From contig JACQOE010000019.1 in NCBI GenBank assembly GCA_016202695.1, forward strand, positions 61,477 to 125,476: a DNA stretch of 64,000 bases, read 5' to 3'. Below are positions 26,734-34,577 of this stretch, piece by piece. The position numbers were made by a program, and so were the translations under genes. Below the pieces are notes generated by a model. It searched no databases, was not told the DNA's origin, and saw only the letters and a program-made list of their open reading frames with translations. Within the stretch, counting starts at the first letter, position 1, and each line of letters starts with the position of its first letter. The stretch comes from Pseudomonadota bacterium (GTDB lineage: Bacteria; Pseudomonadota; Alphaproteobacteria; JACQOE01).

Positions 26734-28026
26734 ATGTCGGTTGAGGCCCTGTCGCGATTCCGGTCCCTGGAGGATGCGGCGGACTATGCCGGCGAGGCGG
26801 ACCCCCGCAGCCTGTGCGAGACGCTCGCCGGCCTGGCCGAGGCCCACGACGCGCTGTTCGATCGCACGCTCGACCTCGTCGGCTCGCACGGACTCATGAG
26901 CCCGCGGGCGCGGGCAATGCTCGGCACCGGGCTGGTCGACAAGATGCGCCAGACCGGGCTCCCCGGGCGCCGGATCCACGCCGGCGGCCATTGGCTCGAC
27001 CGCGTCGAGACCATCGCCATCGCCTTGGCGAAGCGGCTCTTCGGCGTCGCCTTCGCCGAGCTCAGGCCGATGTCCTGCGCGCTTGCCAACGGGCTCGTCT
27101 TCGCCGCCCTGGCCGAGCGGGGCGACACCATCCTCGCCCAGAGCCGTCGGCACGGGGCCGACCCCAGCATCACCGCCGACGCGTTCGGCAACCTCCTCGG
27201 CCATCGCTACGCCGACCTGCCCTTCGACGAGGCCCGGTTTGCCATTGACATCGAGGGGGCGACGAGGGCGATCGAGAAAACCAAGCCGCGGCTTGTGGTG
27301 GTCGGCAGCGGGTTCATCCTCTTCCCCTACCCGGTCAAGGAGCTGAAGGCGGCCTGCGCGCGCGTCGGCGCCCGGCTCTTCTACGACGGCGCCCACGCCG
27401 TCGGCCTCACCGCCGGCCGCCACTACCAGGATCCCATGGCCGAGGGCGCCGATGTCGCGACCGGATCGGTGCCGAAGACCCTGTGCGGGCCGATCGGCGG
27501 GATCATCCTCAGCAACGATCCCGAGGTCGCCGGAGCGATCGAGAGGACGACCAACCGCATCGTCTCCAGCTATGCCAACAACCATGTCGGGGCGCTGGCG
27601 GTGACGCTGGCGGAGATGCTCGAGTTCGGCAAGGCGTATGCCGACACCGTAGTGGCCAATGCCAAGGCCCTGGCGCGGGCGCTGGACCGGGCGGGATTTC
27701 CGGTCCTGGCCAAGAGCCGCGGCTTCACCGAATCCCACCTCGTTCTCGTCGATGTGCGTAGGCAGGGGGCGGTGGAGGCGGTGAGGCGGCTGGAGGCGGC
27801 GGGGATGTTCACCACCCCGATCCGGCTTCCCTCCGGCTCGCCGCTGGTCGGAATGCGGCTTGGCACGGCCTCGGTCACCCGGCGCGGGATGGGGGAGGGC
27901 GAGATGACGGAGATCGCGTCATTCATGCGTCGTGTCCTCCTCGAGGGCGAAGACCCGGCCGTGATCGGCGGCGAGGCGGCGGCGCTGGCGTCGTCCTTTA
28001 CCAAGGTTCACTACTGCTTCGACTGA
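26734..28026 (+). CDS. SHMT-fold PLP enzyme 2 (divergent serine hydroxymethyltransferase family)
   Basis: This 430-aa paralogue of the enzyme at 18301 has the PLP lysine K248 in TGSVPKTLCGPIGG. D218/H221 lie in FYDGAHAVGL and the carboxylate Arg is R375 in GMRLGTASVTRRG. It differs from true SHMT in the same way as its paralogue: the Glu of ASEN is H52 (LVGSHG) and THK is VPK. In addition the PLP-stacking His of the GGH motif is replaced, giving RRHGADPS. The start is an ATG 26 bases after HyuB-4. It sits between HyuB-4 and HyuA-4, so the second HyuAB set also carries its own SHMT-fold enzyme. An amino acid substrate is likely; the reaction is unknown. Confidence 0.82.
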   Translation: MSVEALSRFRSLEDAADYAGEADPRSLCETLAGLAEAHDALFDRTLDLVGSHGLMSPRARAMLGTGLVDKMRQTGLPGRRIHAGGHWLDRVETIAIALAKRLFGVAFAELRPMSCALANGLVFAALAERGDTILAQSRRHGADPSITADAFGNLLGHRYADLPFDEARFAIDIEGATRAIEKTKPRLVVVGSGFILFPYPVKELKAACARVGARLFYDGAHAVGLTAGRHYQDPMAEGADVATGSVPKTLCGPIGGIILSNDPEVAGAIERTTNRIVSSYANNHVGALAVTLAEMLEFGKAYADTVVANAKALARALDRAGFPVLAKSRGFTESHLVLVDVRRQGAVEAVRRLEAAGMFTTPIRLPSGSPLVGMRLGTASVTRRGMGEGEMTEIASFMRRVLLEGEDPAVIGGEAAALASSFTKVHYCFD

Positions 28027-28083
28027 TTGTGCCGCAGGGGCGGCGATCCAAGTCTTGCATCGGCGTGGCACACGGGGAAGGAA

Positions 28084-30147
28084 ATGGCGCGTCCACGGGC
28101 GGCGAGGAAGAACCGGGGGCTGATGTTCGGGGTGGACGTCGGGGGAACGTTTACCGACGTCGTTCTTTTCGACCCGGAGACGGGGCGGATCGCCGCCGGC
28201 AAGGTGCCGTCCACGCCCGCCAATCAGGCGGAGGGATTCGGCAACGGGCTCGAGTCGCTCGGCGTCGATCTCGGGCGCGTCGTCCGCGGCCTGCACGGCA
28301 CGACGGTGGCCACCAACGCCGCGATCGAGCGCAAGGGCGCCCGCACCCTCGGCGTCTTCACCAAGGGGTTCCGCGATGTGATCGCCATCGGCACCGGCCA
28401 GCGTTTCACCGGCGGCCTGTTCGACCCCCGATTCCGCAAGCCCCAACCCCTGATCCCGCGGTCGCTCCGCCTGGAGATCGACGAGCGCATGTCGCACCGG
28501 GGCGAGCCGATCACGGCGCCGGACGCCGTCGAGCTGTCGAACATCGTCGGTGCGGTCAGGGAATGCGATGCCGAGGCGGTGGCGGTCTGTTTCCTTCACT
28601 CCTATGCCAACGATGCCCACGAGCGCCACGCCGTCGAGTTTCTCAAGACTCGCCTTCCCGAGCGGTTCGTTTGCGGCTCGGCCGAGGTTCTGCCCCAGAT
28701 CCGCGAGTTCGAGCGGTTCACCACCACCACCTTCAACGCCTATCTCGGGCCGGTGATGGCGCGGTATTTGGGGCGGCTCGGCCGCTGGCTGCACGAGAAG
28801 GGAGCCCGGCACGACCTCCTCATCATGACCAACAACGGGGGCGTGGCCTCGGCCGAGCAGGCGGCGCGGTTCCCGGTGACGGCGGTGCTCTCGGGGCCCG
28901 CCGGCGGCGTCGCCGCCGGCCTGTTCCTCGCCTCGCAGATGGGGATCGACGACTTCATCACCTACGACATGGGCGGCACGAGCACCGATGTGTGCCTGGT
29001 TCGGAACCGGCGTCCGGTCATGGCTCGGCAGCGGATCGTGAGCGGCCTTCCCCTCAAAATCCCGCAGCTCGACATCAACACCGTCGGCGCGGGCGGCGGC
29101 AGCATCGGCTGGATCGGCCGGGACGGCGCCTTCGCGGTCGGGCCGCAGAGCGCCGGCGCTGTGCCCGGCCCCGCCTGCTATGGCGCCGGCGGACGGGACG
29201 CCACCGTCACCGACGCCAACTTGGTGCTCAACCGCATCGGACCGGAGACGCGCTTGGCGGGGTTCATGGCCCTGCGCAAGGACCTGGCAGAAGCCGCCGT
29301 CGCCGGGATCGCCGACAGGCTGGGCGCGACCGACCTCAACTTCGTGGCCGAGGGCATCCTCCGCATCGTCGAATCCAACATGAGCGGCGCCATCCGCGAG
29401 ATCTCGGTCGAGCGGGGCGAGGACCCGAGGTCGTTCACTCTCTTCGCCTTCGGCGGTGCCGGGCCGATGCACGGCTGCGCGGTTGCCCAGGAGGTGGGCA
29501 TTCGGCGCGTCGTCTCGCCCAACTACCCGGGCAACTTCTCGGCCCTGGGACTGCTGACGTCCGACCTCAGGCACGAGTTGGTGCGGACGCATCTGACCTT
29601 ACTCGACGATGCCGACATGGCGGCAGTGGCGGGGCGCCTCGCGGAGATGGTGAACGAGGCTCACGCCGTGCTCGCCGACGAGGGGATCGGCAGGGCCGAC
29701 CGCGAGATCCTGTGCTCGCTCGGCATCCGCTACGAGGGGCAGGCCCACGAGCTCGACGTGCCCGCCGCCCCCGGGAGCCTGGACCGGGATGCGATCGCCA
29801 GGGCCTTCACCGAGCGCTACTACCGGACGTGGTCCTACTCGCCGACCGGAAGACCGCTGCAACTCGTCACCCTCCGGGTGACCGCGGTCGGGCGGGCGCC
29901 GAAGCCGGCCTTCCCGCGGCTCGATGCGCGGGTGCGACGGCTGGAGCAAGCCGAGATCGGCCGCCGCGGCGTGCACTTCGCCGGCGCCGCGCGGGAGACG
30001 CGCGTCTACAGGCGGTCCCTGCTCCCCCCGGAGGCGGTGCTCGGCGGCCCCGCGATCATCGAGGAGGAGGGCTCGACGACGGTGGTGTTCCCCGACTGGG
30101 AGGCCCGCGTCGACGACGTCGGCAACATCATCATCGAGGCCCGTTAG
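28084..30147 (+). CDS. hyuA: Hydantoinase A/oxoprolinase-family ATPase subunit (HyuA-4)
   Basis: This 687-aa HyuA has LMFGVDVGGTFTDVVLFDP near residue 14, GLHGTTVATNAAIERKGART, IGTGQRFTGGLFDPRF, SGPAGGVAAGLF, YDMGGTSTDVCLVRNRRP and VGAGGGSIGWI. It ends with GPAIIEEEGSTTVVFPD. It is the close relative of HyuA-2 and probably pairs with HyuB-4, the relative of HyuB-2. The ATG at 28084 follows GGGGAAGGAA; a longer in-frame reading adds 19 unconserved residues. It is the last gene of the plus-strand block and is convergent with the FNR-type regulator, with about 100 bases between. Confidence 0.9.
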   Translation: MARPRAARKNRGLMFGVDVGGTFTDVVLFDPETGRIAAGKVPSTPANQAEGFGNGLESLGVDLGRVVRGLHGTTVATNAAIERKGARTLGVFTKGFRDVIAIGTGQRFTGGLFDPRFRKPQPLIPRSLRLEIDERMSHRGEPITAPDAVELSNIVGAVRECDAEAVAVCFLHSYANDAHERHAVEFLKTRLPERFVCGSAEVLPQIREFERFTTTTFNAYLGPVMARYLGRLGRWLHEKGARHDLLIMTNNGGVASAEQAARFPVTAVLSGPAGGVAAGLFLASQMGIDDFITYDMGGTSTDVCLVRNRRPVMARQRIVSGLPLKIPQLDINTVGAGGGSIGWIGRDGAFAVGPQSAGAVPGPACYGAGGRDATVTDANLVLNRIGPETRLAGFMALRKDLAEAAVAGIADRLGATDLNFVAEGILRIVESNMSGAIREISVERGEDPRSFTLFAFGGAGPMHGCAVAQEVGIRRVVSPNYPGNFSALGLLTSDLRHELVRTHLTLLDDADMAAVAGRLAEMVNEAHAVLADEGIGRADREILCSLGIRYEGQAHELDVPAAPGSLDRDAIARAFTERYYRTWSYSPTGRPLQLVTLRVTAVGRAPKPAFPRLDARVRRLEQAEIGRRGVHFAGAARETRVYRRSLLPPEAVLGGPAIIEEEGSTTVVFPDWEARVDDVGNIIIEAR

Positions 30148-30249
30148 CGCGGTGGCGGAAGACGCCAGGGCGCCCGTCTCCTCGCATCGTCGCGGCGCCC
30201 GGATCACAAGTCCGTGGCGGCGGACGATCCGCGGCCGCGCGGTCCGCGC

Positions 30250-31017
30250 TCAATGGGGCCGGTCGGTCTTGGCGGCGGCGACGAGCCTGTCGAGGCTGGC
30301 GATGATGCGATGGCCGTTGAAGGTGGCGATTTCCTCGGCCCGAAGATCGTGAACCGCGCGCGAGATCGATTCGGGGCGAACCCCCACCATGGTGGCGATT
30401 TCGCGGCGGGTGAGCGGAAGATCGAACAGCAGCCGGCCGTCCGGCAGCGTCTCGGCGCAGCGATCCCGGATGATCAGCAGGAGGTGGACGAGGCGCTCTC
30501 GCACCGACAGCCAGGGGCCGCGGAGGAACGGCGCCTGCATCGGTCCCTGGTCCCTGGCCACCAGCCGCAGCAGGGCCCGCGCCAATGCGGCATTGCGCTC
30601 CAGGACCTTCCACAGCACGGCCCCGGGAATGAGGCACACCCGAGACGGCGTGAGCACCCGCGCCGTCGCCGCATGCGGCTCCTCGGCGAAGAAGCTGCGA
30701 AAGCCGATCAGCTCCCCGGACATGACGAGGCGCAAACCGGTCTCGTTTCCCGCCACGTCGGTCTGGGTCAGGAGGACGTGCCCGCTGCGGAGGCAGTAGA
30801 TGCCTTGCGGCTCGTCCCCCTGATTGAAGAGCGTCGTTCCCCGGCGAACGACGCAGCTTCGACGCTCCGCCTTGACCATCTTGAGCTCGGCGGGAGCGAG
30901 GGCGCCGAATGCCGAATCGGCGCACACTCCGCAGTTCTTGCACGGCGCGCGGGTCAACTCGGTCGCCGTGCAGCGAGCCAGCGAGGGAGGTATCCGAAGC
31001 TGCCGCATCTCGGTCAT
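30250..31017 (-). CDS. Crp/Fnr-family regulator with FNR-type cysteines
   Basis: This 255-aa regulator has an N-terminal Cys cluster (C16, C26, C29, C32 in CKNCGVC and just before). A further Cys at C128 (SRVCLIP) is in the position of the fourth FNR cluster ligand. The layout therefore suggests an oxygen-sensing [4Fe-4S] cluster, although spacing C-x2-C-x2-C is tighter than in E. coli FNR. The cyclic-nucleotide-fold domain follows. The C-terminal helix-turn-helix reads LTRREIATMVGVRPESISRA, with the E-x2-S-R recognition signature that reads TTGAT half-sites. The ATG at 31017 follows GGGGGGA; a GTG at 31062 would add 15 residues. An FNR-like box lies upstream. It is divergent from the cytochrome operon that it probably controls. 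Confidence 0.85.
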   Translation of the reverse strand: MTEMRQLRIPPSLARCTATELTRAPCKNCGVCADSAFGALAPAELKMVKAERRSCVVRRGTTLFNQGDEPQGIYCLRSGHVLLTQTDVAGNETGLRLVMSGELIGFRSFFAEEPHAATARVLTPSRVCLIPGAVLWKVLERNAALARALLRLVARDQGPMQAPFLRGPWLSVRERLVHLLLIIRDRCAETLPDGRLLFDLPLTRREIATMVGVRPESISRAVHDLRAEEIATFNGHRIIASLDRLVAAAKTDRPH

Positions 31018-31088
31018 AAGGAGCGTCCCCCCATCCGATACGACAAACTTCCGCAATTTCACCCTATAACCCGCGGCGAATTCCCGCC

Positions 31089-31102
31089 TTGAGCTAGATC
31101 AA
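31089..31102. promoter_or_regulatory. FNR-like box
   Basis: TTGAGCTAGATCAA matches the FNR consensus TTGAT-N4-ATCAA at nine of ten defined positions. It lies about 72 bases before the FNR-type regulator start and upstream of the divergent cytochrome operon, so it could serve autoregulation, activation of the operon, or both. Confidence 0.6.
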
Positions 31103-31157
31103 ACCCGACTCCCGATCCCGCCCGACCGGCCGGGGGCACCGATCGACCCGGCTGACC

Positions 31158-31298
31158 GGAAATGAAGTCCGGTCACGCCTCGATGATCGGGAATTGACCA
31201 ATGTCTCATCCCGAACGGGAAGAATTGACGACAATCATCTTCACACTTGCTCGGTCGCAACGACCGCCCCGGCCCTTTGCAATAATCTGCGCCCCAAG
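31158..31298. repeat. Duplicated intergenic regulatory element, copy A
   Basis: About 140 bases align closely to 34388-34527. Shared parts are GGTCACGC, two direct GAATTGACSA motifs 31 bases apart (31191, 31222), an identical 22-base core at 31245-31266 with the dyad CGGTCGCAACGACCG, and a TAATCT/CCAAG end. Substitutions and small indels do not follow codon positions, so it is probably a shared promoter or leader, not a gene. Confidence 0.75.
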
Positions 31299-31312
31299 CA
31301 CGGGAGTGGGAG

Positions 31313-31498
31313 ATGGAATGGGATCGGACCCACTTCGCGGCGGCTCACTGCGGGTGGAGCCAGGGGAGAGAGCGATGCTCGAAGATCGGCCTCGCCGTCC
31401 ACGACGACAACGTCACGACCCGATTCCATTTCGTCTCCTTCCTGCACAGCCTCGGGATCGGGGCCAAGGCGGACATCGAAGCGGCCAAGGTGGATTGA
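31313..31498 (+). CDS. Possible 61-aa small protein at the head of the cytochrome operon
   Basis: The reading frame starts with ATG 15 bases after copy A of the duplicated element and has a GGAGTGGGAG ribosome site. It contains two cysteines (AHCGWSQGRERCSK) and ends FHFVSFLHSLGIGAKADIEA. No family is recognised. Its position directly behind the regulatory element and before the cytochrome gene argues for translation; its shortness and lack of homology argue for caution. An overlapping longer frame in another phase looks arginine-rich and less protein-like. Confidence 0.35.
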   Translation: MEWDRTHFAAAHCGWSQGRERCSKIGLAVHDDNVTTRFHFVSFLHSLGIGAKADIEAAKVD

Positions 31499-31577
31499 GC
31501 GGCCCGGGAGAGGGTCCGATGGTGGGATATCGATTCCGGCGTCGCGGCGCGAATCGGGATCACAAGACGGTGCTGCC

Positions 31578-32069
31578 ATGATCAACTCGTCCCCCAGGTC
31601 ACACCTCTATCGGTTGGGGATCCTGCTCGCCGTTTTCTTTGTCGTCGCGGCAGTCGCCCGGCAATGGGCGACGCCGGCGAGCTGGAACTACCGGGACTGG
31701 TACCGGACCGATGCCCTTCGCGACACGGAGCTGCTGCCTCTCGCCTATGGCGGCAACGAGTCCTGCAACGGGTGCCACGAGAAAGCCGGCCAAACGATGC
31801 GGGCGCGCGAGCACAAGGGGCTGTCCTGCGAATCCTGCCACGGGGCGCTCGCCGACCACGTCAGGGCGGACAAGAAGTTTGCCGCCGCCAAGGTCGATCC
31901 GTCGCGCGGGCAGTGCCTGAACTGTCACGCCGAGGACATCAACAAGCCGCGCGGATTCCCGCTCTTTTCCAAGGAGGGGGCGATCGGCAAGTTCGTTCCC
32001 AAGCACAAGGAGTCGAGCGAGACCGGGCGGTGTCTGAAATGCCACGATCCCCATGACCCGAAGACATGA
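31578..32069 (+). CDS. Membrane-anchored tetraheme cytochrome c
   Basis: This 163-aa protein has an N-terminal hydrophobic anchor (about residues 11-28) and four CxxCH heme sites: C63 (CNGCH), C84 (CESCH), C113 (CLNCH) and C152 (CLKCH). It would face the periplasm and pass electrons between the NrfD/ferredoxin module and a terminal acceptor, in the role that NrfB plays for NrfCD. The downstream ferredoxin gene lies very close, and an alternative start of that gene even overlaps this stop. No Shine-Dalgarno stands out. Spacing of the hemes is irregular and I cannot place it in a named cytochrome family. Confidence 0.85.
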   Translation: MINSSPRSHLYRLGILLAVFFVVAAVARQWATPASWNYRDWYRTDALRDTELLPLAYGGNESCNGCHEKAGQTMRAREHKGLSCESCHGALADHVRADKKFAAAKVDPSRGQCLNCHAEDINKPRGFPLFSKEGAIGKFVPKHKESSETGRCLKCHDPHDPKT

Positions 32070-32124
32070 AAGCCGGACTTTGACGGCTGCCTGTGGGCCC
32101 GTGGCAAGAGACGAGATTCACGCG

Positions 32125-32940
32125 ATGGAAAACATGCTGCCCAACACGTCCGACGGATCGGTCGATGGCGACCATGACTCGAGGAGGGAGTTCCTCAAGC
32201 ACCTCTTGTCGGGCACGGCGACGGCCACCGTCCTCATGGTCTTCGGGCCGGGGGTGTCGAAGGTCTCGGCCAGTCACAATCAACCCCGTCAGGGATACAA
32301 CATCCAAACCGAGCACGAATTCGCCTATGTGATCGACGTCAACAGGTGCATCGGCTGCGGCAACTGCGTGCGCGCCTGCGCCCGGGAAAACGCCGTGCCC
32401 CCGGGAGTCTTCAGGACGTGGGTGGAAAGATATGTCGTCACCAACGATGGCCACGTCTATGTCGAATCCCCGGACGGCGGCCGCGAAGGGTTCGAGGAGA
32501 TCAACGCCGAGCTCCGGAAGGCGGCGAAGTTTTCCCTCACCGTTCCGAAGATGTGCAACCAGTGCATGGACCCGCCCTGCGTGCAAGTGTGCCCGGTCGG
32601 CGCGAGATTCCGCACTCCCGAAGGTTTCATCCTCGTCGATAACGATCATTGCCTGGGGTGCGCCTACTGCGTCCAGGCCTGCCCCTATGGCGCCACCTTC
32701 ATCAATCCCGTGAAAAAGGTGTCGGACAAGTGCACCTGGTGTTATCACCGGGTGAAGAAGGGCAAGCTTCCGGCCTGCGTGACCGTCTGTCCCAACAAGG
32801 CCAGGCTGTTCGGGGACCTGAAGGATCCCGAGAGCGAGGTGACGAAGATCTTCAAGGAAGACAAATGGATGATCCTTAAGCCGGCGATGGACACCGTTCC
32901 CTACTGCTTCTACGTCGGGCTGCCGAGGGAGGTGATCTGA
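32125..32940 (+). CDS. nrfC: Tat-exported four-cluster ferredoxin subunit (NrfC/TtrB/DmsB-like)
   Basis: This 271-aa protein has a twin-arginine signal (SRREFLKHL, residues 19-27, then a hydrophobic stretch). Four ferredoxin-type Cys groups follow: CIGCGNCVRAC (C75-C85), CNQCMDPPCVQVCP, CLGCAYCVQACP and CTWCYHRVKKGKLPACVTVC. This is the electron-wiring subunit of the DMSO-reductase/Nrf family, normally docked between an NrfD-type membrane subunit and a catalytic or cytochrome partner in the periplasm. The ATG at 32125 places the Tat motif at the normal distance from the N terminus; an earlier ATG at 32053 overlaps the cytochrome stop. Its stop codon (TGA) overlaps the NrfD start. Confidence 0.88.
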   Translation: MENMLPNTSDGSVDGDHDSRREFLKHLLSGTATATVLMVFGPGVSKVSASHNQPRQGYNIQTEHEFAYVIDVNRCIGCGNCVRACARENAVPPGVFRTWVERYVVTNDGHVYVESPDGGREGFEEINAELRKAAKFSLTVPKMCNQCMDPPCVQVCPVGARFRTPEGFILVDNDHCLGCAYCVQACPYGATFINPVKKVSDKCTWCYHRVKKGKLPACVTVCPNKARLFGDLKDPESEVTKIFKEDKWMILKPAMDTVPYCFYVGLPREVI

Positions 32941-34136
32941 TGGAACTCCCGCATGACGCGCTGGTCAACTACGTCTTTCCGAACAACACCAGGGTGTGGT
33001 GGTCGGCGATGATCGTCATCTACCCCTACATTACGGGGCTCATCGCCGGCGCCTTCATGGTCTCGACGTTCTATCACGTGTTCAAGATCAAAGAGTTCAA
33101 ACCGATCGCCAATTTTTCCCTGGTCGCTTCGCTCTGCTTCGCTTTTTTCGCCGGGGTCCCGCTGCTCGTCCATCTCACCCAGCCGCAAAGGGCCTGGGAG
33201 ATCTACGCCACCCCCCATTTCACCTCGGCGATGAGCATCTTCGGCTACGTCTACACCGGCTATCTGCTGCTGCTGATGCTCGAAATATGGATCATCTATC
33301 GGCCCTACTTTATCCGCATGGCCAACCGGACCAAGGGGATTATGAGGCCAATCTGGTACGCATTGACCCTCGGGGTGACGACCTATCACCCCGAATCCGA
33401 GAACGTGGATCGTAAGGTCACCGGTTTTCTCGCCGGTCTCGGCATCCCCTGGGCCTGCCTGCTGCACGGCTACGTCGGTTTCGTCTTCGGATCGGTCAAG
33501 GCCATCCGGTGGTGGGCGACGCCGCTGCAACCCATCATCTTCCTGTCTTCGGCCGTGGTCAGCGGCATGGCGATGATCCTCGTCATGTACAGCTTCATCA
33601 TGTGGCGCCGCCGCGAGCCCTACGACTTTCCGATGATCCGGAAGCTGATGATCTCGCTGTGGATCGCCTTTGTCCTGGACTGGGCCCTGGAAATGCTCGA
33701 TCTGGTCCACGTCTACTACCGCCGCGACATCGACTGGGAGGAAATCGGACCGCTGATCAGGGGGCCATTGTTCTGGACCTATGTCGTCGGCCAGATCGCG
33801 ATCACGTCGTTTATCCCGACCATCCTTCTAGGTTACACGGTGCTGTCGCGCGCGTGGGGAAAGAAGCTGCTGTACCTGGCCAATGTGTGCAGCTTCCTGT
33901 TGCTCGCGCAGGTTCTGCTCATGCGCTTCAACGTCGTGATCGGCGGCCAGCTGATCTCCAAGTCGGGGCGCGGGTTCGTCGACTACGAGTGGGATTTCCT
34001 CGGCAAGGAGGGGTTGTTTACCATGATGGCGATCTTCGCGGCGCCGTTCGTCGTCTATTACATCATCAGCCGGTTCCTCCCCATCTTCGACGGCGACATG
34101 GCCGAACGACCCGGCAAGGCAAGCGGGCACGCGTGA
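32940..34136 (+). CDS. nrfD: NrfD/PsrC-family polytopic membrane subunit
   Basis: This 398-aa membrane protein of the NrfD family has about eight to ten hydrophobic helices and starts WSAMIVIYPYITGLIAGAFM. The conserved GYVYTGYLLLLMLEIW and ACLLHGYVGFVFGSVKAIRWW segments are present, and ISKSGRGFVDYEW lies in a late periplasmic loop. These subunits oxidise menaquinol or ubiquinol and hand electrons to the attached ferredoxin. The start ATG overlaps the preceding stop by one base, so expression is coupled. The operon appears to stop here: no catalytic molybdopterin or nitrite-reductase subunit follows, and the next gene is separated by a 440-base region that carries copy B of the duplicated element. 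Confidence 0.88.
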   Translation: MELPHDALVNYVFPNNTRVWWSAMIVIYPYITGLIAGAFMVSTFYHVFKIKEFKPIANFSLVASLCFAFFAGVPLLVHLTQPQRAWEIYATPHFTSAMSIFGYVYTGYLLLLMLEIWIIYRPYFIRMANRTKGIMRPIWYALTLGVTTYHPESENVDRKVTGFLAGLGIPWACLLHGYVGFVFGSVKAIRWWATPLQPIIFLSSAVVSGMAMILVMYSFIMWRRREPYDFPMIRKLMISLWIAFVLDWALEMLDLVHVYYRRDIDWEEIGPLIRGPLFWTYVVGQIAITSFIPTILLGYTVLSRAWGKKLLYLANVCSFLLLAQVLLMRFNVVIGGQLISKSGRGFVDYEWDFLGKEGLFTMMAIFAAPFVVYYIISRFLPIFDGDMAERPGKASGHA

Positions 34137-34387
34137 TGCGGCCGGCCCGATCCCGAAGGCCCGCCCGGAGGCCGCGAGCGGGCGGTCCGCTTGGCGCCGT
34201 TCGATACCGGACACACGGGTTGGCCAATGAGAGCGGGCCGGCGGCTCCCGATCGGGGCGGCCGTCGCCAAGATCATGGGGGCGGCTGGGGGACGTGACAT
34301 TTTTCCGTAACGGCCGGCACGCGATCAAACCCGACCCGGGAAGCGACCGCGCCCGGCCAAGGGAGGTGATCGATGGCCCGGGTCGGC

Positions 34388-34527
34388 GGGAATGAGCCCG
34401 GTCACGCACCGGAGAGGCCGAATTGACCAGTGTCTCCATCCGGAACGAGCGAATTGACGAAGATCATCCTAAGACTTGCTCGGTCGCAACGACCGTCCCG
34501 GCGCCCTGCACTAATCTGGGTCCCAAG
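34388..34527. repeat. Duplicated intergenic regulatory element, copy B
   Basis: This is the second copy of the element at 31158-31298. Direct GAATTGACSA motifs lie at 34420 and 34451, again exactly 31 bases apart. The identical core is at 34474-34495 with its dyad at 34481-34495. A lone ATCAA with the same flank (GATCAAACCCGAC) lies upstream at 34323, echoing the FNR-box region of copy A, but the TTGAT half is not conserved. It ends just before the TorD-like gene. Confidence 0.75.
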
Positions 34528-34577
34528 AACAAGTGTCATGGTCGGCGACGGTGGTTCCTGTGACACGGACAGGAGTG

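Noticed and set aside
31252..31266. CGGTCGCAACGACCG dyad as a transcription terminator
   Set aside because: No T tract follows, and it is conserved upstream of genes in two places, which suits an operator or leader hairpin.
31201..31581. Protein-like reading across copy A and the matching reading across copy B
   Set aside because: Both read ...LARSQRP... and look alike as protein, but base differences fall at all codon positions and small indels shift the frame, so conservation is at the DNA level.
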